A stretch of 64,000 nt of DNA from contig NZ_CP108356.1 of NCBI RefSeq assembly GCF_036237315.1, positions 3,654,501-3,718,500 of the forward strand. The letters run 5' to 3'. Every line of letters starts with the position of its first letter. Position 1 is the first letter of the stretch. Under the pieces are notes generated by a model. That model saw nothing but the letters and a program-made list of their open reading frames with translations, was not told the origin of the DNA and made no database searches. Source of the stretch: Streptomyces sp. NBC_01351 (lineage in GTDB: Bacteria > Actinomycetota > Actinomycetes > Streptomycetales > Streptomycetaceae). Shown piece by piece: positions 44,173-52,966 of the stretch. The position numbers were made by a program, and so were the translations under genes.

Positions 44173-46650
44173 TCAGGCCGGGAACTTCCGGTCCACCCAG
44201 CGGAAGGTGAACTCGATCAGGGTCGCCGCCGCCGCCGCGATGCCCACCGCGATCCACGGCATCGTGGTGCCCTCCAGCTTCAGCTGGAAGAAGTCCTGGA
44301 GCCAGGGCACCACGAGGACGATCAGGAACGCTCCGCCCATCGCGCCGACGAGGCCGACCCGCCACCAGGTGTACGGGCGGGCGATGATCGCCAGGACCCA
44401 CATCGAGGTGAGGAAGAGGGTCAGGGTGGCCGCGCTGGTCTCGGACTTCAGGGCGTCGGGGCCGGTGTAGTAGGAGCGGGCGACGACGTACGTCACGAAG
44501 GTGGCGGTCGCCGCGACGATGCCGCCGGGGATCGCGTAGCGCATGACGCGCTTCACGAAGTGCGGCTTGGCGCGCTCCTTGTTGGGGGCCAGGGCCAGGA
44601 AGAAGGCCGGGATGCCGATGGTGAGGGTGGACAGCAGGGTCAGGTGGCGGGGCAGGAAGGGGTATTCGACCTGCGAGCAGACCACCAGGATCGCCAGGAG
44701 GACGGAGTAGACCGTCTTCGTGAGGAAGAGGGTGGCGACCCGGGTGATGTTGCCGATGACCCGGCGGCCCTCGGCGACCACCGAGGGGAGCGTGGAGAAG
44801 CTGTTGTTCAGGAGCACGATCTGGGCGACGGCGCGGGTGGCCTCGGAGCCCGAGCCCATGGAGACGCCGATGTCGGCGTCCTTGAGGGCGAGTACGTCGT
44901 TGACGCCGTCGCCCGTCATCGCGACCGTGTGGCCCCGGGACTGGAGGGCGCCGACCATGTCGCGCTTCTGCTGCGGGGTGACGCGGCCGAAGACCGCGTT
45001 CGCGTCCAGGGCGTCGGCCATGCCGGCCTGTTCGGTGGGGAGCTTGCGGGCGTCCACGGTGTTCTCCGCGCCCGGCAGCCCCAGCTTTCCGGCCACCGCG
45101 CCGACGGAGACCGCGTTGTCCCCGGAGATGACCTTGGCCTTGACGTCCTGGTCCTCGAAGTAGCGCAGGGTGTCGGCGGCGTCGGGGCGCAGCCTCTGTT
45201 CCAGGACGACGAGGGCGGTCGGGCGGACGCCGGTGGCGACGGCCGCGTCGTCGAGTTCGCGGGCGGAGCGGGCGAGGAGGAGGACGCGCAGGCCCTGTTC
45301 GTTGAGGTCGTTGATCTCGTCGAGGGCCGGGTCCCCGGCGGGGAGGAGGACGTCGGGGGCGCCGAGGAGCCAGGTGTTGTTCTCGCCGTCGCCCTCGCTG
45401 AAGCTGGCGCCGCTGTACTTGCGGGCGGAGGAGAAGGGCAGGGACTCGGTGCAGCGCCACTCCGCGCTCACGGGGTAGGCGTCGATGATCGCCTGGAGGC
45501 TGGCGTTGGGGCGCGGGTCGGACTCGCCGAGGGCGCCGAGCACCTTCTTGACGTACGCCGGGTCCGCGCCGCCGAGGGGGCGGAGTTCGGTGACGTCCAT
45601 ACCGCCCTCGGTGAGGGTGCCGGTCTTGTCGAGGCAGACCACGTCGACGCGGGCGAGGCCCTCGATGGCGGGCAGTTCCTGGACCAGGCACTGCTTGCGG
45701 CCCAGGCGGATGACGCCGATCGCGAAGGCGACGGAGGTGAGGAGGACGAGCCCCTCGGGGATCATCGGGACGATGCCGCCGACGGTGCGGGCGATGGAGT
45801 CCTTGAGGTTGTTGTCCTTGACGACGAGCTGGCTGATGATCAGGCCGATCGAGGTCGGCACCATCATCCAGGTGACGTACTTGAGGATGGTGGAGATGCC
45901 GGAGCGCAGCTCGGAGTGGACGAGCGTGAAGCGGGAGGCCTCTTCGGCGAGCTGAGCGGCGTAGGCCTCGCGGCCGACCTTGGTGGCGGTGAAGGCGCCA
46001 CCGCCGGCGACCACGAAGGACCCGGACATGACCAGGTCGCCGGGCTTCTTCAGGACGGGGTCGGCCTCGCCGGTGAGCAGGGACTCGTCGATCTCCAGAC
46101 TCTCGGCCTCGCCGACGGATCCGTCGACGACGACCTTGTCGCCGGGTCCGAGTTCGATGACGTCACCGAGGACGATCTCGGAGGTGGAGATCTCGGCGGT
46201 TCGGCCGTCGCGGCGGACGCTGGGTTTGGCCTCGCCGATGACGGCCAGGCCGTCGAGGGTCTTCTTGGCGCGCAGTTCCTGGATGATGCCGATGCCGGTG
46301 TTCGCGATGATCACGAAGCCGAAGAGGCTGTCCTGGATCGGCGCGACGAAGAACATGATCACCCAGAGGACGCCGATGATGGCGTTGAAGCGGGTGAAGA
46401 CGTTCGCACGGATGATGTCGGCGGTGGAGCGGCTGCTGCGGACGGGGACGTCGTTGACGTCGCCGCGCGCGACGCGCTCGGCGACCTCGGCGGTGGTCAG
46501 CCCGGCGGGCTTGAACCGGGGTGCCGGTGGCTGCACGGGGTGCACCGGATCGAGCTCTGCGCCCGCGTCGATGGCCGCGGTGCCGCCTGCCCGGCCGCCC
46601 GCGGCGCCGCTCGGCTCCGGCCCGTCGTCGATGTCTGCCCGCTGCGTCAT
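44173..46650 (-). CDS. P-type cation-transporting ATPase, CtpE-like
   Basis: 825 aa HAD-type P-ATPase. Phosphorylation motif CLDKTGTLTEGG, actuator TGEAD (SLLTGEADPV), TM4 MIPEGLVLLTSVAFAIGV, hinge MTGDGVNDVLALKDADIGVS. VQELPAIEGLARVDVV before the DKTGT is the mark of the CtpE group, which has been linked to calcium uptake in mycobacteria. A metal pump of the plasma membrane. ATG 46650; transcribed toward the MFS gene. Not linked to its neighbours. Confidence 0.92.
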   Translation of the reverse strand: MTQRADIDDGPEPSGAAGGRAGGTAAIDAGAELDPVHPVQPPAPRFKPAGLTTAEVAERVARGDVNDVPVRSSRSTADIIRANVFTRFNAIIGVLWVIMFFVAPIQDSLFGFVIIANTGIGIIQELRAKKTLDGLAVIGEAKPSVRRDGRTAEISTSEIVLGDVIELGPGDKVVVDGSVGEAESLEIDESLLTGEADPVLKKPGDLVMSGSFVVAGGGAFTATKVGREAYAAQLAEEASRFTLVHSELRSGISTILKYVTWMMVPTSIGLIISQLVVKDNNLKDSIARTVGGIVPMIPEGLVLLTSVAFAIGVIRLGRKQCLVQELPAIEGLARVDVVCLDKTGTLTEGGMDVTELRPLGGADPAYVKKVLGALGESDPRPNASLQAIIDAYPVSAEWRCTESLPFSSARKYSGASFSEGDGENNTWLLGAPDVLLPAGDPALDEINDLNEQGLRVLLLARSARELDDAAVATGVRPTALVVLEQRLRPDAADTLRYFEDQDVKAKVISGDNAVSVGAVAGKLGLPGAENTVDARKLPTEQAGMADALDANAVFGRVTPQQKRDMVGALQSRGHTVAMTGDGVNDVLALKDADIGVSMGSGSEATRAVAQIVLLNNSFSTLPSVVAEGRRVIGNITRVATLFLTKTVYSVLLAILVVCSQVEYPFLPRHLTLLSTLTIGIPAFFLALAPNKERAKPHFVKRVMRYAIPGGIVAATATFVTYVVARSYYTGPDALKSETSAATLTLFLTSMWVLAIIARPYTWWRVGLVGAMGGAFLIVLVVPWLQDFFQLKLEGTTMPWIAVGIAAAAATLIEFTFRWVDRKFPA

Positions 46651-46787
46651 GGTTCCGACGGTAAGGGCGGTTCGAACACCGCACCTGCCGAGCGGGCCGA
46701 AGATCCGACTTCGGGATGACCCGAATCGTCCGCTGGTAGCCGTTGGCCGTCAGCCGGGGGCGGGACTGGGTACGGGTACGGGTACGG

Positions 46788-47060
46788 CTACGGCTGCTCG
46801 GCCCGCTCGGCAGCCTCGGCCGCGTGACGCTTGAGCGCAGCGTCCCGGCCGCGGACGTACCAGATGCCGATCAGGCCGAGGAAGCCGCCGGCCGCACAGG
46901 TCCAGACCCACCACAGCAGGTCCCGGTCGGCGAACCAGCCGTAGAAGGGCAGCTGGACGAGGAACAGGGCGAACCAGAGGATCGTGCCACCGGTGACGGT
47001 GGCGACGACCGGGCCCTCCAAGGGCTCGGGCGCCTCGTGCTTCGCAATCCATTTCGCCAT
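46788..47060 (-). CDS. DUF2530 membrane protein
   Basis: 90 aa, two TM helices (about 20-42 and 50-70; ILWFALFLVQLPFYGW, WWVWTCAAGGFLGLIGIWYV) and a charged C-terminus (RDAALKRHAAEAAERAEQ). ATG 47060; TAGACT lies 8-13 nt upstream, so a leaderless start is possible. Streptomyces-wide family of unknown role. Confidence 0.85.
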   Translation of the reverse strand: MAKWIAKHEAPEPLEGPVVATVTGGTILWFALFLVQLPFYGWFADRDLLWWVWTCAAGGFLGLIGIWYVRGRDAALKRHAAEAAERAEQP

Positions 47061-47188
47061 GCCGCAAGTCTAGGCGGCCGCGCTCGGGGTCTACGCGCGG
47101 AGATGGACGCCCCTTCGTTCATGTGTTCATACTGAAACGGTTTGGGCGAGGCCCATTTTCTTCGTATGAACCCCCATTTGAGGACCGT

Positions 47189-48649
47189 ATGAGCACGTCG
47201 GCTCCCGCCCCCGAAGCCATCCGTCCGGAGCCTTCCCCCCAGGGACCCTCCGGCGGGCTCGACCGCTACTTCAAGATCTCCGAGCGCGGCTCGACCATCG
47301 CCCGCGAGGTCCGCGGCGGCTTCGCCACCTTCTTCGCGATGGCCTACATCATCGTGCTGAACCCGATCATCCTCGGCAGCGCGAAGGACATGTACGGGAA
47401 CCAGCTCGACGGCGGCCAGCTCGTCACGGCGACCGTCCTGACCGCGGCCTTCACCACCCTCCTCATGGGTGTCATCGGCAACGTCCCGATCGCGCTGGCC
47501 GCCGGACTCGGGGTCAACACGGTCGTCGCCCTTCAGCTCGCGCCGCGCATGAGCTGGCCCGACGCCATGGGCATGGTGGTCCTGGCCGGCTTCGTCGTGA
47601 TGCTGCTGGTCGCGACCGGCCTGCGCGAGCGGGTCATGAACGCCGTCCCGACGGGCCTGCGCAAGGGCATCGCGATCGGCATCGGCCTGTTCATCATGCT
47701 GATCGGCCTGGTCGACTCCGGCTTCGTCACCCGCATCCCGGACGCCGCGCACACCACGGTCCCGCTCCAGCTCGGCACGGGCGGCCACCTGCACGGCTGG
47801 CCCGTCCTGATCTTCGCGGTCGGCGTGCTGCTCACGCTCGCGCTGCTGATCCGCAAGACGCCCGGTGCCATCCTGATCTCCATCGTGGCGATGACCGTCG
47901 TCGCGGTCGCCGTCCAGCTGGTCGTCAAGCTCCCCGACACCGGGTGGGGCCTGACCGTCCCGGAGTGGCCGGGCAATCCGGTGGCCGCGCCCGACTTCGG
48001 CCTGGTCGGCCAGGTCAGCCTCTTCGGCGGCTTCGGGAAGGTCGGGGTGCTGACGGGCGTCCTGTTCGTCTTCACCGTGCTGCTGTCCTGCTTCTTCGAC
48101 GCCATGGGCACGATCCTCGGCGTCGGCGACGAGGCGAAGCTGATCGACAAGAAGACCGGCGAGTTCCCCGGGATCAACCGGGTCCTGCTGGTCGACGGCC
48201 TGGCCGTCGCCTCGGGCGGCGCGACCTCCTCCTCCGCGACCACCTGCTTCGTGGAGTCCACGGCCGGTGTCGGCGAGGGCGCCCGCACGGGTCTGGCGAA
48301 CGTCGTGACGGGCGGTCTCTTCGCCGTGGCGCTGTTCCTCACCCCGCTCGCCACCATGGTCCCGTCCCAGGCCGCGACCCCCGCCCTGGTGGCGGTCGGC
48401 TTCCTGATCCTGGCGGGCTCGGTCAAGGACATCGACTGGAGCGACTTCACCATCGCCGTCCCGGCCTTCCTGGCCATGGTGATGATGCCCTTCACGTACT
48501 CGATCACCAACGGCATCGGCATCGGCTTCGTGAGCTTCTGCGCGCTGCGGCTCGCGACCGGCCGGGGCCGTGAGGTCCCGGTGGCCATGTACGTCGTGTC
48601 GGCGGTGTTCGTCTTCTACTACGCGATGCCCGCCCTCGGCCTCACGTAA
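47189..48649 (+). CDS. NCS2-family purine/pyrimidine permease
   Basis: 486 aa from ATG 47189 with GAGG upstream; the longer reading from 47123 is unneeded. 12-14 TM helices of the AzgA-like hypoxanthine/guanine permease group: GFATFFAMAYIIVLNPII, GLGVNTVVALQLAPRMSW, SCFFDAMGTILGVGDEAKL, GGATSSSATTCFVEST. A proton-driven nucleobase importer. The N-terminal tail is Pro/Ser-rich. Convergent with the ribbon-helix-helix gene. Confidence 0.92.
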   Translation: MSTSAPAPEAIRPEPSPQGPSGGLDRYFKISERGSTIAREVRGGFATFFAMAYIIVLNPIILGSAKDMYGNQLDGGQLVTATVLTAAFTTLLMGVIGNVPIALAAGLGVNTVVALQLAPRMSWPDAMGMVVLAGFVVMLLVATGLRERVMNAVPTGLRKGIAIGIGLFIMLIGLVDSGFVTRIPDAAHTTVPLQLGTGGHLHGWPVLIFAVGVLLTLALLIRKTPGAILISIVAMTVVAVAVQLVVKLPDTGWGLTVPEWPGNPVAAPDFGLVGQVSLFGGFGKVGVLTGVLFVFTVLLSCFFDAMGTILGVGDEAKLIDKKTGEFPGINRVLLVDGLAVASGGATSSSATTCFVESTAGVGEGARTGLANVVTGGLFAVALFLTPLATMVPSQAATPALVAVGFLILAGSVKDIDWSDFTIAVPAFLAMVMMPFTYSITNGIGIGFVSFCALRLATGRGREVPVAMYVVSAVFVFYYAMPALGLT

Positions 48650-48664
48650 GGCTGGTGCCCGGGC

Positions 48665-48847
48665 TCACGTCAGCCCGTAGAACTTCTCCGTCTCGTCGAC
48701 GGCCGCCTTGAAGCGCTCGTCGAAGTCGTCGCGAATGAGCGTCCGGACCACGTAGTCCTGGACGCTCATTCCGCGTTTGGCGGCATGAGTCCGGAGCCTG
48801 TCGAGGAGCTCCCCGTCTATGCGCATGCTCAGCACATGTGTCCCCAT
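48665..48847 (-). CDS. Ribbon-helix-helix-like small protein
   Basis: 60 aa from ATG 48847 (MGTHVLSMRIDGELLDRL), where family similarity begins; ATG 48925 would add 26 residues. A beta strand plus two helices, with KRGMSVQDYVVRTLI, resembles MetJ/Arc/CopG-type DNA-binding antitoxin-like proteins, then the acidic end DETEKFYGLT. It is short, lacks a toxin neighbour and is conserved in Streptomyces, so a nucleoid or regulatory role is possible. Confidence 0.7.
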   Translation of the reverse strand: MGTHVLSMRIDGELLDRLRTHAAKRGMSVQDYVVRTLIRDDFDERFKAAVDETEKFYGLT

Positions 48848-48973
48848 GCCGAAAGAGTCGGGGCTGAGGGCGTGTACGCGTGTCACTTTCCGCGCCCCAC
48901 TCACCCTTACGAGTGATGAAGCCATGACGGAGGCGTGACGGAGGGGGCCAGGGGAAACCCGGTGTTCTTTAGC

Positions 48974-48993
48974 TAGAGTAATGAGTTACTCTA
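48974..48993. promoter_or_regulatory. MarR operator
   Basis: TAGAGTAA (48974-48981), TGAG, TTACTCTA (48986-48993): perfect 8-bp dyad, ending 5 nt before the MarR ATG at 48999. A protein bound here would block transcription or translation of marR and its downstream pump. Confidence 0.75.
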
Positions 48994-48998
48994 AGGAC

Positions 48999-49436
48999 AT
49001 GCGTGACCTTTCCCATGGCGACGACGCAGCCGCCGTGAACGACCTCCGCTCCGCCGTCATGCGGCTGGGCCGACGCCTCAAGCACCAGCGCGTCGACGAG
49101 TCGCTGAGCCCGACCGAGATGTCGGTCCTCGGCACCCTCGCCCGCTGCGGCCAGGCCACCCCCGGTGAGCTGGCCCGGCGCGAGCACGTGCAGCCGCCGT
49201 CGATGACCCGCATCGTCGCCCTGCTGGAGGCCAAGGGACTGGTCACGCTGGAGCCGCACCCCGACGACCGCCGCCAGAAGGTGGTCCGCCAGACCGAGGA
49301 AGCCGAAGCGATGCTCGAAGAGAGCCGCCGCAAGCGCAACGCCTTCCTGGCCGGGCTCGCGGCCGAGCTGACCGAGGAGGAGTGGGCCAAGCTGCGCGAG
49401 GCCGCACCCGTCCTGGAGAAGCTCGCGCACCTATAG
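48999..49436 (+). CDS. MarR-family regulator
   Basis: 145 aa from ATG 48999; an ATG at 48981 lies inside the operator and is less likely. Winged helix with LSPTEMSVLGTLARCG, ELARREHVQPPSMTRIVALL and wing PHPDDRRQKVV. It is 25 bp before an MFS gene in the same direction, so probably represses the pair via the dyad at 48974-48993 until a ligand binds. Confidence 0.9.
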   Translation: MRDLSHGDDAAAVNDLRSAVMRLGRRLKHQRVDESLSPTEMSVLGTLARCGQATPGELARREHVQPPSMTRIVALLEAKGLVTLEPHPDDRRQKVVRQTEEAEAMLEESRRKRNAFLAGLAAELTEEEWAKLREAAPVLEKLAHL

Positions 49437-49461
49437 GGACGACGCCAGGAGGCGAACGCTT

Positions 49462-50835
49462 TTGAGTACGGGAAACGGAGCAGACTCCGCACCCGACCAC
49501 ATATCCACCCCCACTACTGATGCACACGCGGGCAAGAACCCGGGCAAGAGCTCGGGCAGGAACTCGGGCAAGAACTCGATGTTCAGCTCGCTGAAGATCC
49601 GGAACTACCGGCTCTACGCGACCGGCCAGGCCGTGTCGAACACGGGCACCTGGATGCAGCGCATCGCCCAGGACTGGCTGGTCCTCTCCCTGACCGGCTC
49701 CGCCTCCGCCGTCGGCATCACCATCGCCCTGCAGTTCCTGCCGATGCTGCTGTTCGGCCTCTACGGAGGCGTCCTCGCGGACCGGCTGCCCAAGCGGCCG
49801 CTGCTGATCACCACCCAGAGCGCCATGGGCCTCACCGGGGTCGCACTCGCCGTGCTCACCCTCGCCGGACACGTCCAGGTCTGGCACGTCTACCTCGCCG
49901 CCTTCCTGCTCGGCCTCGTCACCGTCGTGGACAACCCGGCCCGGCAGACGTTCGTCCCCGAGATGGTCGGCAAGGACCAGCTGGCCAACGCCGTCAGCCT
50001 GAACTCGGCGAACTTCCAGTCCGCGCGGCTGGTCGGCCCGGCGATCGCCGGTGTGCTGATCACCGCCGTCGGCTCCGGCTGGGCCTTCCTGCTGAACGGA
50101 CTGTCCTTCGCCGCGCCCGTCATCGGCCTGCTCCTGATGCGCACGAGCGAACTGCGCCCGGTCGAACCGCAGCCCCGCGCGAAGGGGCAGCTGCGCGAGG
50201 GCCTGCGCTACGTCGCCGGAAAGCCGGAGCTGGTCTGGCCGATCGTGCTGGTCGGCTTCATCGGGACCTTCGGGTTCAACTTCCCGATCTGGCTCTCCGC
50301 GTTCGTCAGCGACGTCTTCCACGGCGACGCGGGCACCTACGGCCTCTTCAACACGCTGATCGCGGCCGGCTCCCTGGCCGGCGCGCTGCTCGCGGCCCGG
50401 CGGGGGATCTCCCGGCTCCGGCTGCTGACGGCGGCCGCCGCGCTGTTCTCCGTGCTGCTGGTCGTGACGGCCTTCGCGCCGGGCTTCTGGCTGTTCGCGG
50501 CGCTGCTCGTGCCGATCGGGCTGTTCGGGCTGACGGTCAACGTCACGGCCAACTCCACCGTGCAGATGGCCACCGACCCCGAGATGCGGGGGCGGGTCAT
50601 GGCCCTGTTCATGATGGTGTTCACGGGCGGCACGCCGGTCGGTGCGCCGCTCATGGGCTGGATCACGGACGCGTACGGTGCGCGGATCGGGATGGTGGCG
50701 GGTGGTCTGATCTCGCTGGCCGCCTCTGCCGCCATCGCGGTGGTTCTCGCTCGTGTCGGCAACCTCCGCCTCCGCGTGAACCGCCACGGCGTGGCCTTCG
50801 TCCCGGCGGCCCGCCAACTGGTTACGGCCGCCTGA
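49462..50835 (+). CDS. MFS_3 exporter under MarR control
   Basis: 457 aa from TTG 49462 with GGAGG 9-10 nt upstream. A Gly/Lys/Ser/Asn-rich N-terminal repeat (GKNPGKSSGRNSGKNS) precedes 12 TM helices; family marks SLKIRNYRLYATGQAVSNTG and VLADRLPKRPLLITT. Paralogue of the cluster pump at 34838. A drug-type exporter; cargo unknown. Confidence 0.88.
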   Translation: MSTGNGADSAPDHISTPTTDAHAGKNPGKSSGRNSGKNSMFSSLKIRNYRLYATGQAVSNTGTWMQRIAQDWLVLSLTGSASAVGITIALQFLPMLLFGLYGGVLADRLPKRPLLITTQSAMGLTGVALAVLTLAGHVQVWHVYLAAFLLGLVTVVDNPARQTFVPEMVGKDQLANAVSLNSANFQSARLVGPAIAGVLITAVGSGWAFLLNGLSFAAPVIGLLLMRTSELRPVEPQPRAKGQLREGLRYVAGKPELVWPIVLVGFIGTFGFNFPIWLSAFVSDVFHGDAGTYGLFNTLIAAGSLAGALLAARRGISRLRLLTAAAALFSVLLVVTAFAPGFWLFAALLVPIGLFGLTVNVTANSTVQMATDPEMRGRVMALFMMVFTGGTPVGAPLMGWITDAYGARIGMVAGGLISLAASAAIAVVLARVGNLRLRVNRHGVAFVPAARQLVTAA

Positions 50836-50857
50836 TCCCGCCTGCGGCCCGCCCTCC

Positions 50858-51042
50858 CGGGGCTCCGCCCCAGACCCTCCCCCAGACTCCGTCCGGGGGG
50901 ACCCCCACGCCTCAAACGCCGGCGAGGCTGGATTGCCCTCCGGGCAATCCAGCCCGCCCGGGCGCGCACTTGTCAGCTGACGTCGGCCAAAATCCAGCCC
51001 CGCCGGCGTTTGAGGCGCGGGGGTTCGGGGGCGGAGCCCCCG
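50858..51042. repeat. Dispersed intergenic repeat, two copies inverted
   Basis: Left copy 50858-50934 (GGGGCTCCGCCCC...GCCTCAAACGCCGGCG), right copy 50991-51042 as its reverse complement (CGCCGGCGTTTGAGG...GGGGGCGGAGCCCCC). The inverted arms of about 27 bp enclose about 56 bp. Same family as copies at 54735 and 63419. It fills the 280-bp gap before the next gene. Confidence 0.8.
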
Positions 51043-51115
51043 CAGCGGCGCCGCAGACGAACGGCACGCCCGATCCGGCAGCATCCGCACCGACGGCCCC
51101 TATACGCTCGGCGGC

Positions 51116-51697
51116 ATGAGACTGTTCGTCGCCGTGCTGCCGCCCCCCGCGGTCGTCGAGGAGCTCGCGCAGGCCCTGGAGGGGCTGCGCGACGACCGGC
51201 TGCGCTGGACCGCCCAGGCGGGCTGGCACTTCACGCTGGCCTTCCTCGGTGAGGTACGGGACGAGGTGCTCCCCGAACTGCACACCCGGCTCGCCCGCGC
51301 CGCCCACCGCACGGCCCCCTTCACCCTGCGGCTGCACGGCGCCGGGCACTTCGGGGACCGCGCGCTGTGGATCGGGGCCGCCGGGGACCTCGACGCGCTG
51401 CGGATGCTCTCCGAGCGGGCCGACGCCGCCGCGCGGCGGGCCGGGGTACCGATGGGGCAGCACCACCGGTACACCCCGCACCTCACCCTCGGCCGCAGCC
51501 GCGACATCAAGCGCGACCACCCCGAACAGGGCGGGGGCGACGGCCTGCGGCCCTACCTGGAGGCGCTCGCCCCCTACGAGGGAACCGCCTGGCCGGTCAC
51601 CGAACTGAGCCTGGTCCGCAGCAACCTGCCCACCAGCGGCGTCCCCGGCGAGCAGCCCCGCTACGAGACCGTGGCCGCCTGGCCCCTGGAGGGCTGA
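51116..51697 (+). CDS. thpR: RNA 2',3'-cyclic phosphodiesterase (ThpR/LigT)
   Basis: 193 aa with the two H-x-T/S-x motifs of the 2H family: HFTL in GWHFTLAFLGEV and HLTL in TPHLTLGRS. It opens 2',3'-cyclic phosphate RNA ends or ligates in vitro; its cellular role is unclear. ATG 51116 without an obvious ribosome site. Downstream a tiny membrane-protein gene follows at 77 bp. Confidence 0.88.
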   Translation: MRLFVAVLPPPAVVEELAQALEGLRDDRLRWTAQAGWHFTLAFLGEVRDEVLPELHTRLARAAHRTAPFTLRLHGAGHFGDRALWIGAAGDLDALRMLSERADAAARRAGVPMGQHHRYTPHLTLGRSRDIKRDHPEQGGGDGLRPYLEALAPYEGTAWPVTELSLVRSNLPTSGVPGEQPRYETVAAWPLEG

Positions 51698-51773
51698 GGG
51701 CGGGGGCCCCTCCGCGTGCCCGGCTCGGCCCCCTGCGTCCACGGTGCGGGGGCTGTCGCGTTAGGCTCGACGG

Positions 51774-51863
51774 GTGGATCCCAAGACCAGAAACCGTGTG
51801 ATGGCCGGCGTGCTCGTGCTGATGTTCCTCGTCGTGGCCGTAGCGGCCGCCGTGGGCCAGTAG
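51774..51863 (+). CDS. 29-aa membrane microprotein, probably leaderless
   Basis: GTG 51774 to TAG 51863. Product: short charged start (VDPKTRNRV), then a single hydrophobic helix of about 19 residues (MAGVLVLMFLVVAVAAAVG) and Gln. TAGGCT lies 8-13 nt upstream of GTG and no Shine-Dalgarno is present, the pattern of leaderless Streptomyces genes. The single helix with a charged start suggests a real peptide; I believe similar peptides occur in streptomycetes, but could not verify this. Confidence 0.6.
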   Translation: MDPKTRNRVMAGVLVLMFLVVAVAAAVGQ

Positions 51864-51896
51864 CGCCCGGCGGCGTCCGCTACGGCTCGACGCCGG

Positions 51897-52886
51897 TCAC
51901 CAGGCGAAGGCCTCCGGAGACGGCCCCGGCCCGGGGAAGACCTCGTCCAGCCCGGCCAGCACCTCCTCGCTCAGCTCCAGCTCCAGCGCGCGCAGCGCAC
52001 TGTCGAGCTGCTCCGCCGTGCGCGGGCCGACGATGGGGCCCGTCACGCCCGGCCGGGTGAGCAGCCAGGCCAGCGCCGTCTCGCCGGGCTCCAGGCCGTG
52101 CTTGTCGAGCAGGTCCTCGTACGCCTGCACCTGCGCCCGTACCGTGCTGTTGGCCAGCGCGTCCGCGGACCGGCCGGATGCCCGGCGGCCGCCCTCGACC
52201 TCCTTCTTGATGACCCCGCCCAGCAGCCCGCCGTGCAGCGGGGACCAGGGGATGACCCCGAGGCCGTACTCCTGGGCCGCCGGGAGGACCTCCATCTCGG
52301 CCCGCCGCTCGGCGAGGTTGTAGAGGCACTGCTCGCTGACCAGGCCGACCATCCCGCGGCGGGCGGCCGTCTCGTTGGCCTGAGCGATCTTGTAGCCGGG
52401 GAAGTTGGAGGAGCCGGCGTAGAGGATCTTCCCCTGCTGGATGAGCACGTCGACGGCCTGCCAGATCTCCTCGAAAGGGGTCCGGCGGTCGATGTGGTGG
52501 AATTGATACAGGTCGATGTGGTCGGTCTGGAGCCGCTTGAGGCTGGCCTCGACGGCCCGGCGGATGTTGAGCGCCGACAACCGGTCCTCGTTGGGCCAGG
52601 TGTCTGCCTCGCGGGACATCGAGCCGTAGACCTTGGTGGCCAGGACCGTCTTCTCGCGCCGGCCGCCGCCCTGGGCGAACCAGGTGCCGATGATCTCCTC
52701 GGTACGGCCCTTGCTCTCACCCCACCCGTACACATTGGCGGTGTCGAAGAAGTTCAGACCCGCGTCGAGCGCGGAATCCATGATCGAGTGGCTGGTCGGT
52801 TCGTCGGTCTGCGGACCGAAGTTCATCGTGCCGAGGACGAGTCGGCTGACCTTGAGTCCGGTGCGTCCGAGCTGCGTGTACTTCAT
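51897..52886 (-). CDS. Aldo/keto reductase
   Basis: 329 aa from ATG 52886 (MKYTQLGRTGLKVSRLVLG). TIM-barrel AKR: NFFDTANVYGWGESKG with catalytic Asp/Tyr, LATKVYG with Lys, YQFHHIDRRT with His, and C-terminal IVGPRTAEQL for NADPH. YghZ/potassium-channel-beta-like group; substrate unknown. No linked pathway. Confidence 0.92.
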   Translation of the reverse strand: MKYTQLGRTGLKVSRLVLGTMNFGPQTDEPTSHSIMDSALDAGLNFFDTANVYGWGESKGRTEEIIGTWFAQGGGRREKTVLATKVYGSMSREADTWPNEDRLSALNIRRAVEASLKRLQTDHIDLYQFHHIDRRTPFEEIWQAVDVLIQQGKILYAGSSNFPGYKIAQANETAARRGMVGLVSEQCLYNLAERRAEMEVLPAAQEYGLGVIPWSPLHGGLLGGVIKKEVEGGRRASGRSADALANSTVRAQVQAYEDLLDKHGLEPGETALAWLLTRPGVTGPIVGPRTAEQLDSALRALELELSEEVLAGLDEVFPGPGPSPEAFAW

Positions 52887-52966
52887 GGGGCACAAGCCAA
52901 CTGCTTGGAGTCCACTCAAGGCAAGGGCCTAATCCGGGGCGCCAACTCCTGCGAGGGCTACGGGTG

